From assembly GCA_003574685.1 (NCBI GenBank), contig QOCQ01000020.1:52394-116393 (forward strand): a stretch of 64,000 bases of DNA, in the 5' to 3' direction. Every line of letters starts with the position of its first letter. Position 1 is the stretch's first letter. The notes beneath the pieces were generated by a model. It had not been told where the DNA came from, ran no database searches, and saw nothing but the letters and a program-made list of their open reading frames with translations. The position numbers were made by a program, and so were the translations under genes. This stretch comes from Rhodospirillaceae bacterium SYSU D60007. GTDB taxonomy: Bacteria; Pseudomonadota; Alphaproteobacteria; Reyranellales; Reyranellaceae. Shown one piece after another: positions 15,371 to 26,939 of the stretch.

Positions 15371-16066
15371 GTGCTCAGCCACTCCATCACCGCCATGGCC
15401 CTCTCCACGCTGCTGTTCGTGGGCGGACACTTCGTGCTTTCGCATCTGCTGCGCAAGCCGCTGCTCTTTGCGCTGGGAGACAACGGGTTTCGCGGCCTTT
15501 ATACGGTCGTGGCCTTCATCGGCCTTGGCTGGATGATCTGGGCCCACAAGACGGCACCGTATGTCGCACTGTGGGGTGACCCGATCTGGGCCCGGCACCT
15601 GCTGCTGGCCATCATGCTGGTGGCCGTGCTGCTCTTCATTCTCGGGGCGACCTCGCCCAGCCCGGGCGTGGTTGGCGGCGAGAAGGTGCCGATGGGCTAC
15701 GACAGGGGTCTTGGCATCCACGCCATTGTCCGTCACCCCGGCCTGTGGGGTTTCGGGCTATGGGCTATCGGTCACTTCATCGCGAACGGCGATGCGGCAA
15801 CCGCAATCCTGACCGGCGGCATCGCCATTCTGGCCTTTGGCGGCATGATCGGAATCGATGCGCGCAAGCGCGAGGCGTTCCCGGAAGCCTACAGCGGGTT
15901 CATGGCGCACACATCCAACATCCCGTTTGCCGCGCTGGCTGCCGGCAAGGTCAGGCTGGACTGGTCAAAGATCGGCGTCTGGCGCATTGCCCTGGCGCTT
16001 CTCATCTACTTCGTTCTGCTGTTCACGCATCAGTGGTTCATCGGCCTGAGCGCGCTGCCTCTGTGA
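15371..16066 (+). CDS. NnrU family integral membrane protein
   Basis: 231 residues from a GTG at 15371, with AGGAAGC upstream. Six or so hydrophobic segments cover the protein. The NnrU signature HAIVRHPGLWGFGLWAIGHF and the early GGHFVLSHLLRKPL are present. NnrU proteins are inner-membrane proteins first tied to denitrification and related to phospholipid methyltransferase-like folds; their biochemical role is unsettled. No denitrification gene is seen nearby, so a housekeeping membrane role is as likely. Confidence 0.85.
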   Translation: MLSHSITAMALSTLLFVGGHFVLSHLLRKPLLFALGDNGFRGLYTVVAFIGLGWMIWAHKTAPYVALWGDPIWARHLLLAIMLVAVLLFILGATSPSPGVVGGEKVPMGYDRGLGIHAIVRHPGLWGFGLWAIGHFIANGDAATAILTGGIAILAFGGMIGIDARKREAFPEAYSGFMAHTSNIPFAALAAGKVRLDWSKIGVWRIALALLIYFVLLFTHQWFIGLSALPL

Positions 16067-16128
16067 GACCGGCGTGCCCGCGGCCACATTGAAATCCCAC
16101 GTGTTGCGCCCGGGATGGCCGGAATGTT

Positions 16129-17736
<1,608 letters not shown>

Positions 17737-18018
17737 GTCTTGGTCTCCTGCTTCCCTCTTGGTGTGCCGCCGTCGGGGGAACACATGCTGCCAACAAGCG
17801 AGCGCGCACCTTACGGAGGGGCCCCGGGTCGGGCAACCGGCCACTTCTCAGATTAACGTGACGAATCTGTGGAAGGTTCCTGACCGGCGCAAGATGTGTT
17901 TGCCTCGCCGTTTCGACTCGCAATCGCGTTTTGTTCTTCGGAACCCCCTCTTTCGCCGCTGGCAGGTGTATGCTCAAAGGAGCCGCATTCCCCGCCCGGC
18001 TTCGTCTGGAGGCCCCTC

Positions 18019-18717
18019 GTGAAGAAGACAATCGCCCTGGTCGATGACGACCGCAACATCCTGACGTCGGTTTCCATGCTGCTGGAAGCCGAAGGCTTCA
18101 ACGTCAAGACATACAGCGACGGGGTGGGGGCCCTGGAAGGAATCAACGCCGCCCCGCCCGACCTCGCCATTCTCGACATCAAGATGCCGCGCATGGACGG
18201 GATGGAGCTGCTCAACCGCCTGCGCAAGACGCAGACCCTGCCGGTCATCTTCCTGACGTCCAAGGACGAAGAGATTGACGAGGTGCTGGGCCTGCGCATG
18301 GGGGCCGACGACTACATCAAGAAGCCTTTTTCTCAACGCCTGCTGCTGGAGCGCATCCGCGCCCTGCTGCGGCGCGGCGAGAAGCCCGGCGGCGATGCCA
18401 AGGAGGCCGGCGAACGCATCGTGCGCGGCGACCTGGTGCTGGATCCCTCGCGCCATCTCTGCGTCTGGAAGGGCAAGCAGGTGAACCTGACCGTAACGGA
18501 GTTCCTGCTGCTGAAGTCGCTGGCCGAACGTCCCGGACACGTGAAGAATCGCGATCAGCTCATGGACGCCGCCTACGGTGAGACGATCTACGTCGATGAC
18601 CGGACCATCGACAGCCATATCAAGCGGCTGCGTAAGAAGTTCCGCGAGGTCGACGAGGGCTTTGCCCAGATCGAAACGCTGTATGGAATCGGATACCGGT
18701 ACCGCGACGCGCAATAA
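18019..18717 (+). CDS. chvI: Response regulator ChvI
   Basis: 232 residues from a GTG at 18019, with TCTGGAGG seven bases upstream. The receiver domain has the acidic pocket DDD at 9-11, phosphoacceptor Asp53 in [13 protein letters not shown] and lysine in ADDYIKKPF. The C-terminal OmpR-type winged helix includes [19 protein letters not shown] and [19 protein letters not shown]. ChvI with ChvG controls envelope, acid-stress and host-interaction genes in alphaproteobacteria. The next gene starts inside its 3' end, so the two are translated together. Confidence 0.94.
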   Translation: MKKTIALVDDDRNILTSVSMLLEAEGFNVKTYSDGVGALEGINAAPPDLAILDIKMPRMDGMELLNRLRKTQTLPVIFLTSKDEEIDEVLGLRMGADDYIKKPFSQRLLLERIRALLRRGEKPGGDAKEAGERIVRGDLVLDPSRHLCVWKGKQVNLTVTEFLLLKSLAERPGHVKNRDQLMDAAYGETIYVDDRTIDSHIKRLRKKFREVDEGFAQIETLYGIGYRYRDAQ

Positions 18718-20431
18718 ACCTCCGACCGCACCGCGCCCAAGCGGCGGCTGGCGCCTGCCGCTGCCGTGGTGGCGGCGCGCGGCCGCCGCAGGCACGGAAA
18801 GTTCGTCCTCCTCGTTGCTGCACCGGCGCCGGCGCGGGCGGCGGTTCTCGCCGCTGACCCGCCGCGTGCTGTTGCTGAACATGGTGCCAATCGCCTTCCT
18901 CGCCGCCGGTGTCGTCTTCCTCGGCGATTACGAGGACACGCTGATCGAGGCCGAGCTGGCAGCGCTTACGGTGCATGGAGAGATCGTCGCCACGGGGCTC
19001 GGCGAAGGCGCCGTGCGCGGGGGCGAAACCACCATCAACCGGCTGGACCGCGACGATGCCAACCGCCTGATGGTGCGCCTCATCGCGCCCATCGGCATTC
19101 GCGGCCGGCTGTTCTCCGAAACCGGCGAGATGCTGGGCGACACGCGCCTGCTGCGCGACCAGGCCGGCCGCATTACGTCGCTGCCGCTGCCGCCGCCGGA
19201 TGCACCGCTACCCCGGCGCGGCCTTCTGACGCGCATCAGCGACTGGATCGATGCCCGGCTGCGCGTCGCTCGCTCGGACGGCGAATATATCGAGCTGCCA
19301 GACCCTGTCGCCCGCGACTATCCCTGGGTCGAGCAGGCGCTGCGCGGCATCAATACCCGCACCGCCCGCCGTACACCCGAAGGCCGCCTGATCCTCTCCG
19401 TCGCCGTGCCGGTGCAGCGCTACAAGCAGGTGCTGGGCGCCCTGATGCTGACCCATGACGATGCCGGCATCGCCGCCCGCATCCGGCAGTTGCGCCTCGA
19501 CGTATTCCGCATTGCCGCCGTCGCACTGGCCGCCACGGTGCTGCTGTCGCTGTTCCTTGCCAGCACCATCGTGCGGCCGATCCAGCGGCTGGTGCGCGCG
19601 GCAGACCAGATCCGCTTTGCCCGTGAAGGCTCGCCGCGCATGCCAGATTTCGGGCCGCGCAACGACGAGATCGGCGACCTTGCGGAGTCGCTGCGCGCCA
19701 TGACCGACGCGTTGTGGCAGCGTATCGATGCCATCGACACCTTCGCCGCCGACGTGGCGCATGAGCTCAAGAACCCGCTCACCTCGCTGCGCTCGGCGGT
19801 CGAGGTCGCGGTGCGGATCGACGACAAGGAGAAGCGCGCGAAGCTGATGGCCATCGTGCTGGAGGACGTGAAGCGGCTCGACCGGCTGATCAGCGACATC
19901 GCCGATTCATCGCGGCTGGACGCCGAGCTGCTGCGCAGCGATCCGCAAGTCGTCGATATCGGCCATCTGCTGTCGTCGATGGCGGAGGCCTACAATGCCA
20001 CGGCGGCTGCCGAGGCAGACGTGAAGGTGCAGGTGAACACGATGGGCGGACGTCAGTTCGGGGCGCTGGGCCACGAAGGCCGCTACGGCCAGGTGTTCCG
20101 CAACATTGTCGACAACGCCATCTCCTTCAGCCCCAAGGGTGGCGTGATCTCCATCGGCATCATGCGCGAGCGCGACCAGATCGTCGTCACCATCGACGAC
20201 CAGGGCCCGGGCATCCCGGATGCCAGCCTCGAATCCATCTTCCGGCGCTTCTATTCGCAGCGCCCCAATGCCGAGCAGTTCGGCAATCATTCCGGCCTTG
20301 GCCTGTCGATCTGCCGCCAGATCGTCGATGCCTATGGCGGCTCGATCGCCGCCGGCAACCTGCGCACCCCCGAAGGCCACGTCCACGGCGCCCGCTTCAC
20401 CCTGCGCCTGCCCATCGCCGGCACGAAATAG
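18683..20431 (+). CDS. chvG: Sensor histidine kinase ChvG
   Basis: 582 residues from the ATG at 18683, which overlaps chvI by 35 bases. After a basic cytosolic start come TM1 ([20 protein letters not shown], about 60-80), a periplasmic sensor of about 190 residues, and TM2 ([20 protein letters not shown], about 275-297). A HAMP domain follows, then the H-box [18 protein letters not shown] with His near 360, the N-box [13 protein letters not shown] near 471 and a C-terminal [16 protein letters not shown]. All kinase motifs are intact. In many relatives an hprK gene follows; here the next gene is convergent and unrelated. Confidence 0.94.
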   Translation: MESDTGTATRNKPPTAPRPSGGWRLPLPWWRRAAAAGTESSSSSLLHRRRRGRRFSPLTRRVLLLNMVPIAFLAAGVVFLGDYEDTLIEAELAALTVHGEIVATGLGEGAVRGGETTINRLDRDDANRLMVRLIAPIGIRGRLFSETGEMLGDTRLLRDQAGRITSLPLPPPDAPLPRRGLLTRISDWIDARLRVARSDGEYIELPDPVARDYPWVEQALRGINTRTARRTPEGRLILSVAVPVQRYKQVLGALMLTHDDAGIAARIRQLRLDVFRIAAVALAATVLLSLFLASTIVRPIQRLVRAADQIRFAREGSPRMPDFGPRNDEIGDLAESLRAMTDALWQRIDAIDTFAADVAHELKNPLTSLRSAVEVAVRIDDKEKRAKLMAIVLEDVKRLDRLISDIADSSRLDAELLRSDPQVVDIGHLLSSMAEAYNATAAAEADVKVQVNTMGGRQFGALGHEGRYGQVFRNIVDNAISFSPKGGVISIGIMRERDQIVVTIDDQGPGIPDASLESIFRRFYSQRPNAEQFGNHSGLGLSICRQIVDAYGGSIAAGNLRTPEGHVHGARFTLRLPIAGTK

Positions 20432-20439
20432 CGAGCGCA

Positions 20440-21570
20440 CTATTCCCCGAAGACATCCTTCGTGTGTTCGCCCAGGCGGGGGGCGCGGCGGCGGATGGGC
20501 GGGCGCTGGCCGTCGAACTGCACGGGCAGCGCGATCAGCCGCACGTCGCGCTCCAGCCCCGGTACCGGCTGCAGCATGCCGAGCGCGCCGGTCTGCGGTT
20601 CGGCCAGCATCTCGGGCAGCGAGTTGATCGGCGAGCAGGGAATGCCGGCTGCGGCGAAGGCCTCCAGCCAATGCGCCCGCGGCTTGGCCAGCAGGACGCG
20701 CTGCATCTCGCCCACCAGCTCGTCGCGGCGCTCGACCCGCTGGCGGTTGGTCGCGAGACCAGGATCGGCCGCCCATTCCGGCTTGCCGATCACGGGACAG
20801 AGCTTGCGGAACAGCCCGTCATTGCCCGCAGCGACAATGATCGGCCGATCTGCGGTTTCAAAACCCTCGAAGATGACCACGCCGCGGCTGCCGGTGGGGT
20901 GGCGCTCCGGCACCTCGCCGGTGGCGGCGTAGTTGGAATAGGGATTGGTCCACCAGCCGACCGCGGTCTCCAGCAGCGAGGTATCGACGCGGCGGCCGCG
21001 GCCGGTGCGCTGGCGCTCGGCAATCGCCGCCAGCACGCCGATGGCTGCCCACATGGCGCTGCCATGGTCCAGCACCTGCGTGCCCATGCGCACCGGCGGG
21101 CCGCCCGGCATGCCGGACATCATCATCATGCCGGAAAAAGCCTGCACGATCGGCTCGTAGCCGGGCTCCATCTTCTTGGGGCCGGTGGTGCCGTATGCGT
21201 TCACCGAGCAATAGATCAGGCGCGGATTGCGCGCCATCAGCGCCTCTGCGCCCAGCCCCATCGGCTCCAGCGTGCCGGGCCGCATGTTCTGCACCACGAC
21301 GTCGGCGTCATCGATCAGCCGCAGGATCTTCGCGCGATCGGCCTCGTTCTTGAGGTCGGCGACGACGGATTTCTTGCCCAGGTTGACGGCATTGAACGAG
21401 GAGCTGGCGTCCTCGGAAAGCTGCTTGCCCCAGCCTCGCGAATCATCGCCGCCATTGGGCTTCTCGATCTTGACCACCTCGGCGCCGAGATGCGCCAGAA
21501 TCTGGGCGCAGAACGGGCCGGCAAGATTCTGCGCCAGCTCCACGACCTTGATGCCCTCAAGCGGCAGCAT
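20440..21570 (-). CDS. CaiB/BaiF family CoA transferase
   Basis: 376 residues from the ATG at 21570, with GGAGG seven bases upstream. Class III CoA-transferase features: LPLEGIKVVELAQNLAGPFC, LAHLGAEVVKIEKPNGGDDS, VADLKNEADRAKILRLI with VVVQNMRPG, the catalytic-aspartate region VDTSLLETAVGWW, and the domain swap C-terminus. Members move CoA between acyl groups (carnitine, formyl/oxalyl, bile acid or racemase-type reactions); the substrate cannot be read here. It is followed closely by chvG in convergent orientation and preceded by an HD hydrolase gene. Confidence 0.88.
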   Translation of the reverse strand: MLPLEGIKVVELAQNLAGPFCAQILAHLGAEVVKIEKPNGGDDSRGWGKQLSEDASSSFNAVNLGKKSVVADLKNEADRAKILRLIDDADVVVQNMRPGTLEPMGLGAEALMARNPRLIYCSVNAYGTTGPKKMEPGYEPIVQAFSGMMMMSGMPGGPPVRMGTQVLDHGSAMWAAIGVLAAIAERQRTGRGRRVDTSLLETAVGWWTNPYSNYAATGEVPERHPTGSRGVVIFEGFETADRPIIVAAGNDGLFRKLCPVIGKPEWAADPGLATNRQRVERRDELVGEMQRVLLAKPRAHWLEAFAAAGIPCSPINSLPEMLAEPQTGALGMLQPVPGLERDVRLIALPVQFDGQRPPIRRRAPRLGEHTKDVFGE

Positions 21571-21662
21571 GCATTTCCTCCGTTGTTGCGCGGGAGCATG
21601 TCGCGATTCTTCCGGTCGCGCCATCGGCAGCAGCGCAAGGCAGCTTTCACCCGGGCAGGCTA

Positions 21663-22208
21663 CTAGCCGTCGGCCAATGCGCGCTCGGCGGCCTCGGCGG
21701 CTTCGTCGAATTGCGCTTCCAGCCAGGGATGCACGCCACGCAGCCCGGCAACCACGTCGCGGCCCCAGCGCACGTATTCCAGGCGCCGCTCGATCGACCA
21801 CCCCGCCGGCGGGCTGGCAACGATGCCGCGCAGATTCGAGGTCTTGTCGGCGAGCTTGAGCATCTTGGCCCGGTCCGTGCGGCTGGGCGCATGCTCCACC
21901 TGCAGGCGCTTGCGCTCCTGCTTGGGCAGCGACTTGTCATCGGTCACTTCGCCCACCAGGCTGGCGATATCCTCGTTGAATGCCGACACCAGCTCGGCAT
22001 ACGTGGTGTCAGTATCCTCAAGCGTATCGTGTAGCAGGCCGGCGGCGATGAGATTGGCATCGCGCCCCTGCACCGCCACGGCGAGCAGATGCGCGACCTC
22101 GGCCAGATGGTTGACGTAGGGCTCTTTGTTCTCGCCCTTGCGCGTCTGGCCGGTGTGCTTTTCCGCAGCGAAAACAAATGCCCGCGTCAGCAGCAGGACT
22201 TCATCCAT
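21663..22208 (-). CDS. HD domain hydrolase, RelA/SpoT hydrolase-like
   Basis: 181 residues from the ATG at 22208, with AGGAGA upstream. AAEKHTGQTRKGENKEPYVNH, LIAAGLLHDTLEDTDTTYAE (HD pair with the ED that follows in SpoT-type hydrolases) and LKLADKTSNLRGI are the hydrolase motifs for (p)ppGpp or similar pyrophosphate removal, with a bound metal. It lacks synthetase, TGS and ACT parts, so it is a small stand-alone hydrolase of the MESH1-like type. Divergent from the acyl-CoA synthetase gene. Confidence 0.85.
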   Translation of the reverse strand: MDEVLLLTRAFVFAAEKHTGQTRKGENKEPYVNHLAEVAHLLAVAVQGRDANLIAAGLLHDTLEDTDTTYAELVSAFNEDIASLVGEVTDDKSLPKQERKRLQVEHAPSRTDRAKMLKLADKTSNLRGIVASPPAGWSIERRLEYVRWGRDVVAGLRGVHPWLEAQFDEAAEAAERALADG

Positions 22209-22329
22209 GGACCGATTCTCCTGGTATCGGCAGAGCGTGCCATGCGCCGGCCGGCGGCGCCACAGGCCTTGACTTGCAACACGGCGGCCCGACACTCGAC
22301 TGCAGATCCCTTCAGTCCCGGAGCCCACC

Positions 22330-23871
22330 ATGGATGTCCGCACGCAGATGCGCAGTGCCGCCAGCTACTATGCGCAGCGCGAGGCGATTGTGGCAGGCGA
22401 CCGGCGGCTGACCTTTGCGCAGGCCTGGGAGCGCGGCATCCGCCTGGCAAACGGCTTGCTGGCGTTGGGTCTCAAACCGCAGGACCGCGTTGCCGTCCTG
22501 GAGGATAACCGGCTGGAGTCTTCCGATCTGTTCCTCGGCGCCGCCATCGCCAACCTGGTGCGTGTGCCGCTCTATCCGCGCAACGCCCGCGACAGCCATC
22601 AGCACATGATGGGCCATACGGGATGCCGCGCGCTGGTCGTTGACGAAAAGTACCTGCCGGAAATCGAGGGGCTGCAGGCGGAACTGCCGGAGCTGAAGCA
22701 CATCCTCGTGCGCGATGCCGCATATGAGGGCTGGCTGGCCCGTCAGTCTGCTGCCGATCCGGACCCCGCGATCGCGCCGGACGACAATTTCATCATCCGC
22801 CACACCGGCGGCACCACCGGCAAGAGCAAGGGCGTCGCCTATTCGCACCGCGCCTGGCTCGCGGCCGGCCGGGACTGGTTCTACCTCTACCCGCCGGTCG
22901 AGCCGGGCGATGCCTGCCTGCATCTCGGCCCGATCAGCCATGGCTCGGGCTATCTCTTCATGCCGATCTGGCTGGCGGGCGGGCGCAACGTGATGATGGA
23001 CCGCTTCGATCCGGCGGCGGTGCTCGACATCTTCGAGCGCGAGCGCATCGGCTATCTGTTCATGGTGCCGACCATGCTCAACGCGATCAACCGCGTGCCC
23101 GGCATCGAGAACCGCAGGTTTCCCCACCTCAAATGCATGCTGGTGGCGGCCGCACCGATTGCCGACGAAACGGCGCTGCGGGCCTATGAGATCTTCGGCA
23201 AGGCGATGTATCAGGGCTACGGGCAGACGGAGGTGCTGCCGGTGGCGATGATGGGGCCGGCGCAATGGTTCGCGAAGGACGTGCCCGGCTCGACGCCGCT
23301 GCGGGCCTGCGGACTGCCGCTGCCCTACGCGCAGATCCAGATCTGGGACGAGGACAACAAGCCGGTGCCGCCGGGGACCACCGGCGAGATCGTGGCCAGG
23401 ACCGACGGTCAGATGACGGCGTTCTGGAACGATCCGAAGGCGACGGCCGAGCGCATGGTCGATGGCTGGGTGAAGACCGGCGATGTCGGCTATCTCGACG
23501 CCAATGGCTATCTCTACATGATCGACCGCGTCGGCGACATGATCGTCTCGGGCGGGTTCAACATCTACCCGGCCGAGCTGGAGAACGTGCTTTCCGATCA
23601 TCCCGATGTGGTGGAAGTGGCGGTGTTCGGCATTCCCCACGAACGATGGGGTGAAACGCCCTGCGCGGTGTGCAGCGTCAGGCAGAGCGCCACCGTCACT
23701 GAAGCCGAGCTGGTGCGGCTTTGCGAGGAGCGGCTGGGCAACTACAAGCGGCCAGGCAAGGTGGTGCTGCGCACCGAACCGCTGCCCAAGACTCCCGTCG
23801 GCAAGATCAAGCGCAAGGAATTGCGCGAACCGTTCTGGGTCGGCCGCACCCGGCGCGTCTCCGGGAGCTGA
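22330..23871 (+). CDS. AMP-binding acyl-CoA synthetase
   Basis: 513 residues, ATG at 22330 with GGAG eight bases upstream. ANL superfamily motifs in order: FIIRHTGGTTGKSKGVAYSH (P-loop A3), LGPISHGSGY, YQGYGQTEVLPVAMM (A5), DGWVKTGDVGYLDANGY (A7), DRVGDMIVSGGFNIYPAELE (A8) and the C-terminal lysine in LPKTPVGKIKRKELR (A10). It activates a carboxylic acid to its acyl-AMP and then its CoA thioester. Fatty-acid-type substrate is likely, not proven. The neighbouring CoA transferase suggests a local acyl-CoA theme. Confidence 0.9.
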   Translation: MDVRTQMRSAASYYAQREAIVAGDRRLTFAQAWERGIRLANGLLALGLKPQDRVAVLEDNRLESSDLFLGAAIANLVRVPLYPRNARDSHQHMMGHTGCRALVVDEKYLPEIEGLQAELPELKHILVRDAAYEGWLARQSAADPDPAIAPDDNFIIRHTGGTTGKSKGVAYSHRAWLAAGRDWFYLYPPVEPGDACLHLGPISHGSGYLFMPIWLAGGRNVMMDRFDPAAVLDIFERERIGYLFMVPTMLNAINRVPGIENRRFPHLKCMLVAAAPIADETALRAYEIFGKAMYQGYGQTEVLPVAMMGPAQWFAKDVPGSTPLRACGLPLPYAQIQIWDEDNKPVPPGTTGEIVARTDGQMTAFWNDPKATAERMVDGWVKTGDVGYLDANGYLYMIDRVGDMIVSGGFNIYPAELENVLSDHPDVVEVAVFGIPHERWGETPCAVCSVRQSATVTEAELVRLCEERLGNYKRPGKVVLRTEPLPKTPVGKIKRKELREPFWVGRTRRVSGS

Positions 23872-23876
23872 GTGCT

Positions 23877-24007
23877 GGGGGCGCGCCACTCCAGTGGCGC
23901 CCTGCCCGGAGCGAAGCGCAGGGCAGCCAGCATCTCCGCGCCGTGCACCACGGCAGGACTTGGCTTCGCTGGCGCTTCGCCAACGCGCCACTGGAGTGGC
24001 GCGCCCC
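23877..24007. repeat. 131-bp dispersed palindromic repeat, copy 1
   Basis: Starts GGGGGCGCGCCACTCCAG and ends with the inverted match GGAGTGGCGCGCCCC. Each end is itself self-complementary (GCGCCACTCCAGTGGCGC). Two inner hairpins can form: CTGCCC with GGGCAG, and TTGGC with GCCAA. Copy 2 lies at 26776-26906 in the same orientation. Confidence 0.85.
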
Positions 24008-24019
24008 GGCGTTGGACAG

Positions 24020-26704
24020 TTATGGCGCGGCAAGGCCGCAGCGCCAGCGTTGGCGCGGTGTGCCGGCGAAGACTTCCGTGCATTTCCAGGCAGCAGGCCG
24101 CTTCCACTTGCGCTCGCCCTCGCACAGCGCGGTGGCGGCCTTGTCGTCATCGACCTCGCCCGTCAGCCGCGCCAGCCGCACGCACAGCCGGAAGAACTCC
24201 GCACCATTGCCGCAGGGATCGCCGCCTTCCGCTTCGAGCCCGGTCATCAGCCGCATCACCTGCCACGCCTCCTGCGAGTCGTGCCAGCTCATCGTCGGTC
24301 CCTTTCGGCCGGGGACACGGCACTGGCGGAAGTGGAAGAAATCGAGATGGTCCCAGGTCCCGAGGCGCCGGTTCACTGTCATGTCGATCGAATCCAGCGC
24401 GTCGATGGGATCACCGGTGGCATCGGTGCGGGCATGCGCCGTGCGTGCAACGCGCGAAAGGCCGCGGATGATCTGGCTGCGCACGATCGCACGGTTTTCC
24501 CAGATGCGATCGAGCATGGCCGTCGCCGCCTGCTCACCGCGGGCCACGCGCCCGTCGTAGAGCGCCAGTATGGGGTCGGCGACGACCGATGCGTTTGGCC
24601 GCGCATCGACAGGGCATTCCGGCCAACCATTGCCGGGGTGCTTGACGGGTGCGGGCGTTTGCAGCGGCGCCGGTGTGCTGACCGGACGGCAATCCGGTAC
24701 CGGCGGCAGGTTGCCCACTGGCTTGTCGCGCCAGCCCGTGCTGGTCTGGCTGTCGAGATGATCGAGAGCGGGATCGCTGCTGATAAGAATGGCGATGGGA
24801 ATGACGACACGCTGGCCGAGCTGCGCCTCGCGCCGGCGCTCGACGAAATGACGCAGCACCTCGTCGGCGGTCGCGGCGCCGAAATTCTCGAACAGGCCGC
24901 CGTCGATGATGCGCATCAACATGTGTCCGTCGGTGCCGCGCATGCCGCCCGCCGGTGAGATCACGGGAAACCGCGCGCTCATGCTGACTGCCGTGCTGAT
25001 GCGCATGTCGCGGTCAAGCAAGTCGAAGGCGTCGTAGCGGTTCACCGCACCCGACAGGCGGCTGCCATCGCCGAAGCGCGCATTGGACGTGATGACGCGC
25101 TTGCCCTTCTCGACCGACGTGCCGTTGAGGACGAGGATCGGCCAGGGACGATAGCCGGCGTCCTTGCTGACATCGCCGAAAGTGGCGGCAAAACCGTCCG
25201 ACCACGTGAAGCCCGCCTTGCCGCCCATGGAGGCATGCCACGCGGCTTCCCACGCGATTTCCAGCGCCGCGGCACGGTCCGGCGGCAGCGTGGCCCGCGG
25301 CAGGAAGGAGAGCGTGCGGAACGGCAGGTCGATATAGAGCCCGACTGACATCGCCGGCCCGAGGAAGTCGCGCTCGACGAAGCCGCGAGCGCGCCCGGCG
25401 GGATCGTTCATGACGGCGGGCATACCATTCCCGCCCGCGGCGCGGCGGTCCATCTCGACGATGGACCGGAACACCGTGGCGCCCAGCGAGCCGCCGGAAA
25501 CACCGCTGATCATGAACAGGCGGTCGGCAAAGCCCGGCTCGCGCGCCGCGATCTCGCCCAGCACCTGCGAGGTCCAGAAAGCCGCGCGGCTGGCACCACC
25601 TGAGGTCGCGACCATGATGAAGGGCGGTGCCATGACCGGCGTACCCTCGGCACCCTCCGCCACATTCAAAGGGCGTGTCATGTCGGGCTGCGCGTTGACC
25701 GCCCACCAGCGGTCAAAAGCCTCCTGCAGTGTCGCCCTCGGCGGCGGAGCCGATGGCAGCATGCGCACATCGTGCATGTCGGCGAACAGCCAGGGTGCAC
25801 CCGCCAGCCACAGCACCGTTACGGCAAACAGCGGCAGATTGAATCGCTTCGACAGCAGCACCAGCAGGCTGAACACCGGTACCATCGTCGCCAGGCCCAG
25901 CAGCACCGAGTTAACCGCACCGCCCAGCAGGTCGCTGGTCCCGACGGGATCGGCAATGAACCGCCACACCAGCAAGGGCGTCAGCGCGAGGCTCGAAGCG
26001 AGAAACGTGGCGGCCAAAGGGTTGCCGAGATAGTCCCGCAGGCGCGTGAAATGCGCTGGACCAGGTACGAGGTGGGACCGAGCGGCACCGCCACGACCGA
26101 ACAGGAAGAGCGTGATGGGACGGCGGAAGGTAACAGCCAGATAGAAGCCCACCGCCAGCAAGATGTAGAACCACGTCCAATAGCCGAACGTTCGGGCCCG
26201 GTCCGGCACGTCCGCCGCTTCATAGACTCCCGCCGCACTGTCGAAAGCCAGCGCGAGCGACGCGATGCCCACGACACCGATCAGGCGGGGCACCTGGCGG
26301 ACAGCAAACCCGCGCCAGCGCACGCGGAAGGCCCGCTCGCGCGCCGTCAGCCTTTGCCAGACACCGGGATAGGCATCGACCGCTTCCAGCGCGAAGTCGA
26401 GATAGAGCGTCGCCCGCGCCCAGTACCACGCCGTGGTCGCCCAGAGCAGCACGAAGAAGACCAGCAGCGCCCTGTCGATCAGCGCCGCGTCGGGTGCAGC
26501 GCTCGCCAGCACCATGTCGCGCGCCTGGTCGGTGAAGGCGATCAGGCCGCCACCGACAAGCGTCGCCAGCAGCGGCGCGCGGCACACCGCCACCACGCGC
26601 GATGCATCCGCCACTGCCCACCACGACGTTGCAAGCCGGATCAGGGCCCGCGCCGCGAATGACTCGGGCCACGGCGGTGGATCGCCCGCAGAGGCTGTGC
26701 TCAT
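24020..26704 (-). CDS. Patatin-like phospholipase with multi-pass N-terminal membrane region
   Basis: 894 residues from the ATG at 26704 (GGGGAGAACG upstream). Residues about 30-330 contain several long hydrophobic segments, so the protein is an inner-membrane one. The patatin domain follows: LFMISGVSGGSLGATVF with nucleophile serine near 400 (GxSxG), and MRIIDGGLFENFGAATADEV with the catalytic aspartate near 600 (DGG). The family hydrolyses acyl esters of phospholipids with a Ser-Asp dyad. Length is roughly twice that of soluble bacterial patatins because of the membrane part. Two 131-bp direct repeats bracket the gene. Confidence 0.84.
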   Translation of the reverse strand: MSTASAGDPPPWPESFAARALIRLATSWWAVADASRVVAVCRAPLLATLVGGGLIAFTDQARDMVLASAAPDAALIDRALLVFFVLLWATTAWYWARATLYLDFALEAVDAYPGVWQRLTARERAFRVRWRGFAVRQVPRLIGVVGIASLALAFDSAAGVYEAADVPDRARTFGYWTWFYILLAVGFYLAVTFRRPITLFLFGRGGAARSHLVPGPAHFTRLRDYLGNPLAATFLASSLALTPLLVWRFIADPVGTSDLLGGAVNSVLLGLATMVPVFSLLVLLSKRFNLPLFAVTVLWLAGAPWLFADMHDVRMLPSAPPPRATLQEAFDRWWAVNAQPDMTRPLNVAEGAEGTPVMAPPFIMVATSGGASRAAFWTSQVLGEIAAREPGFADRLFMISGVSGGSLGATVFRSIVEMDRRAAGGNGMPAVMNDPAGRARGFVERDFLGPAMSVGLYIDLPFRTLSFLPRATLPPDRAAALEIAWEAAWHASMGGKAGFTWSDGFAATFGDVSKDAGYRPWPILVLNGTSVEKGKRVITSNARFGDGSRLSGAVNRYDAFDLLDRDMRISTAVSMSARFPVISPAGGMRGTDGHMLMRIIDGGLFENFGAATADEVLRHFVERRREAQLGQRVVIPIAILISSDPALDHLDSQTSTGWRDKPVGNLPPVPDCRPVSTPAPLQTPAPVKHPGNGWPECPVDARPNASVVADPILALYDGRVARGEQAATAMLDRIWENRAIVRSQIIRGLSRVARTAHARTDATGDPIDALDSIDMTVNRRLGTWDHLDFFHFRQCRVPGRKGPTMSWHDSQEAWQVMRLMTGLEAEGGDPCGNGAEFFRLCVRLARLTGEVDDDKAATALCEGERKWKRPAAWKCTEVFAGTPRQRWRCGLAAP

Positions 26705-26775
26705 GGACGTTCTCCCCTCGTCCAAAGCGGTAGCGGAACTCTACCCCCTTTCGCGGCTGTGGCGTACCCTTCGCT

Positions 26776-26906
26776 GGGAGCGCGCCACTCCAGTGGCGCT
26801 CTGCCCGAAGCGAAGCGTCGGGCAGCCAGCGGTCTCGCGGGCTGAATCGCTGCTGCTTTGGCTTCGCTGGCGCTCCGCCAATGCGCCACTGGAGTGGCGC
26901 GCTCCC
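26776..26906. repeat. 131-bp dispersed palindromic repeat, copy 2
   Basis: Same length, layout and orientation as 23877-24007, about 80% identical by eye, with the terminal palindromes GCGCCACTCCAGTGGCGC and GCGCCACTGGAGTGGCGC conserved and compensating changes at the tips (GGGAG with CTCCC). Lies in the gap between two divergent genes. Confidence 0.85.
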
Positions 26907-26939
26907 GGCATTCGTAACGAGCGAGTGGAGAGGTCGGGG

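Noticed and set aside
22312..24150. 612-codon open frame on the minus strand
   Set aside because: Antisense to the acyl-CoA synthetase; rich in R, H, A and G as expected for the opposite strand of a GC-rich gene, with no family motif.
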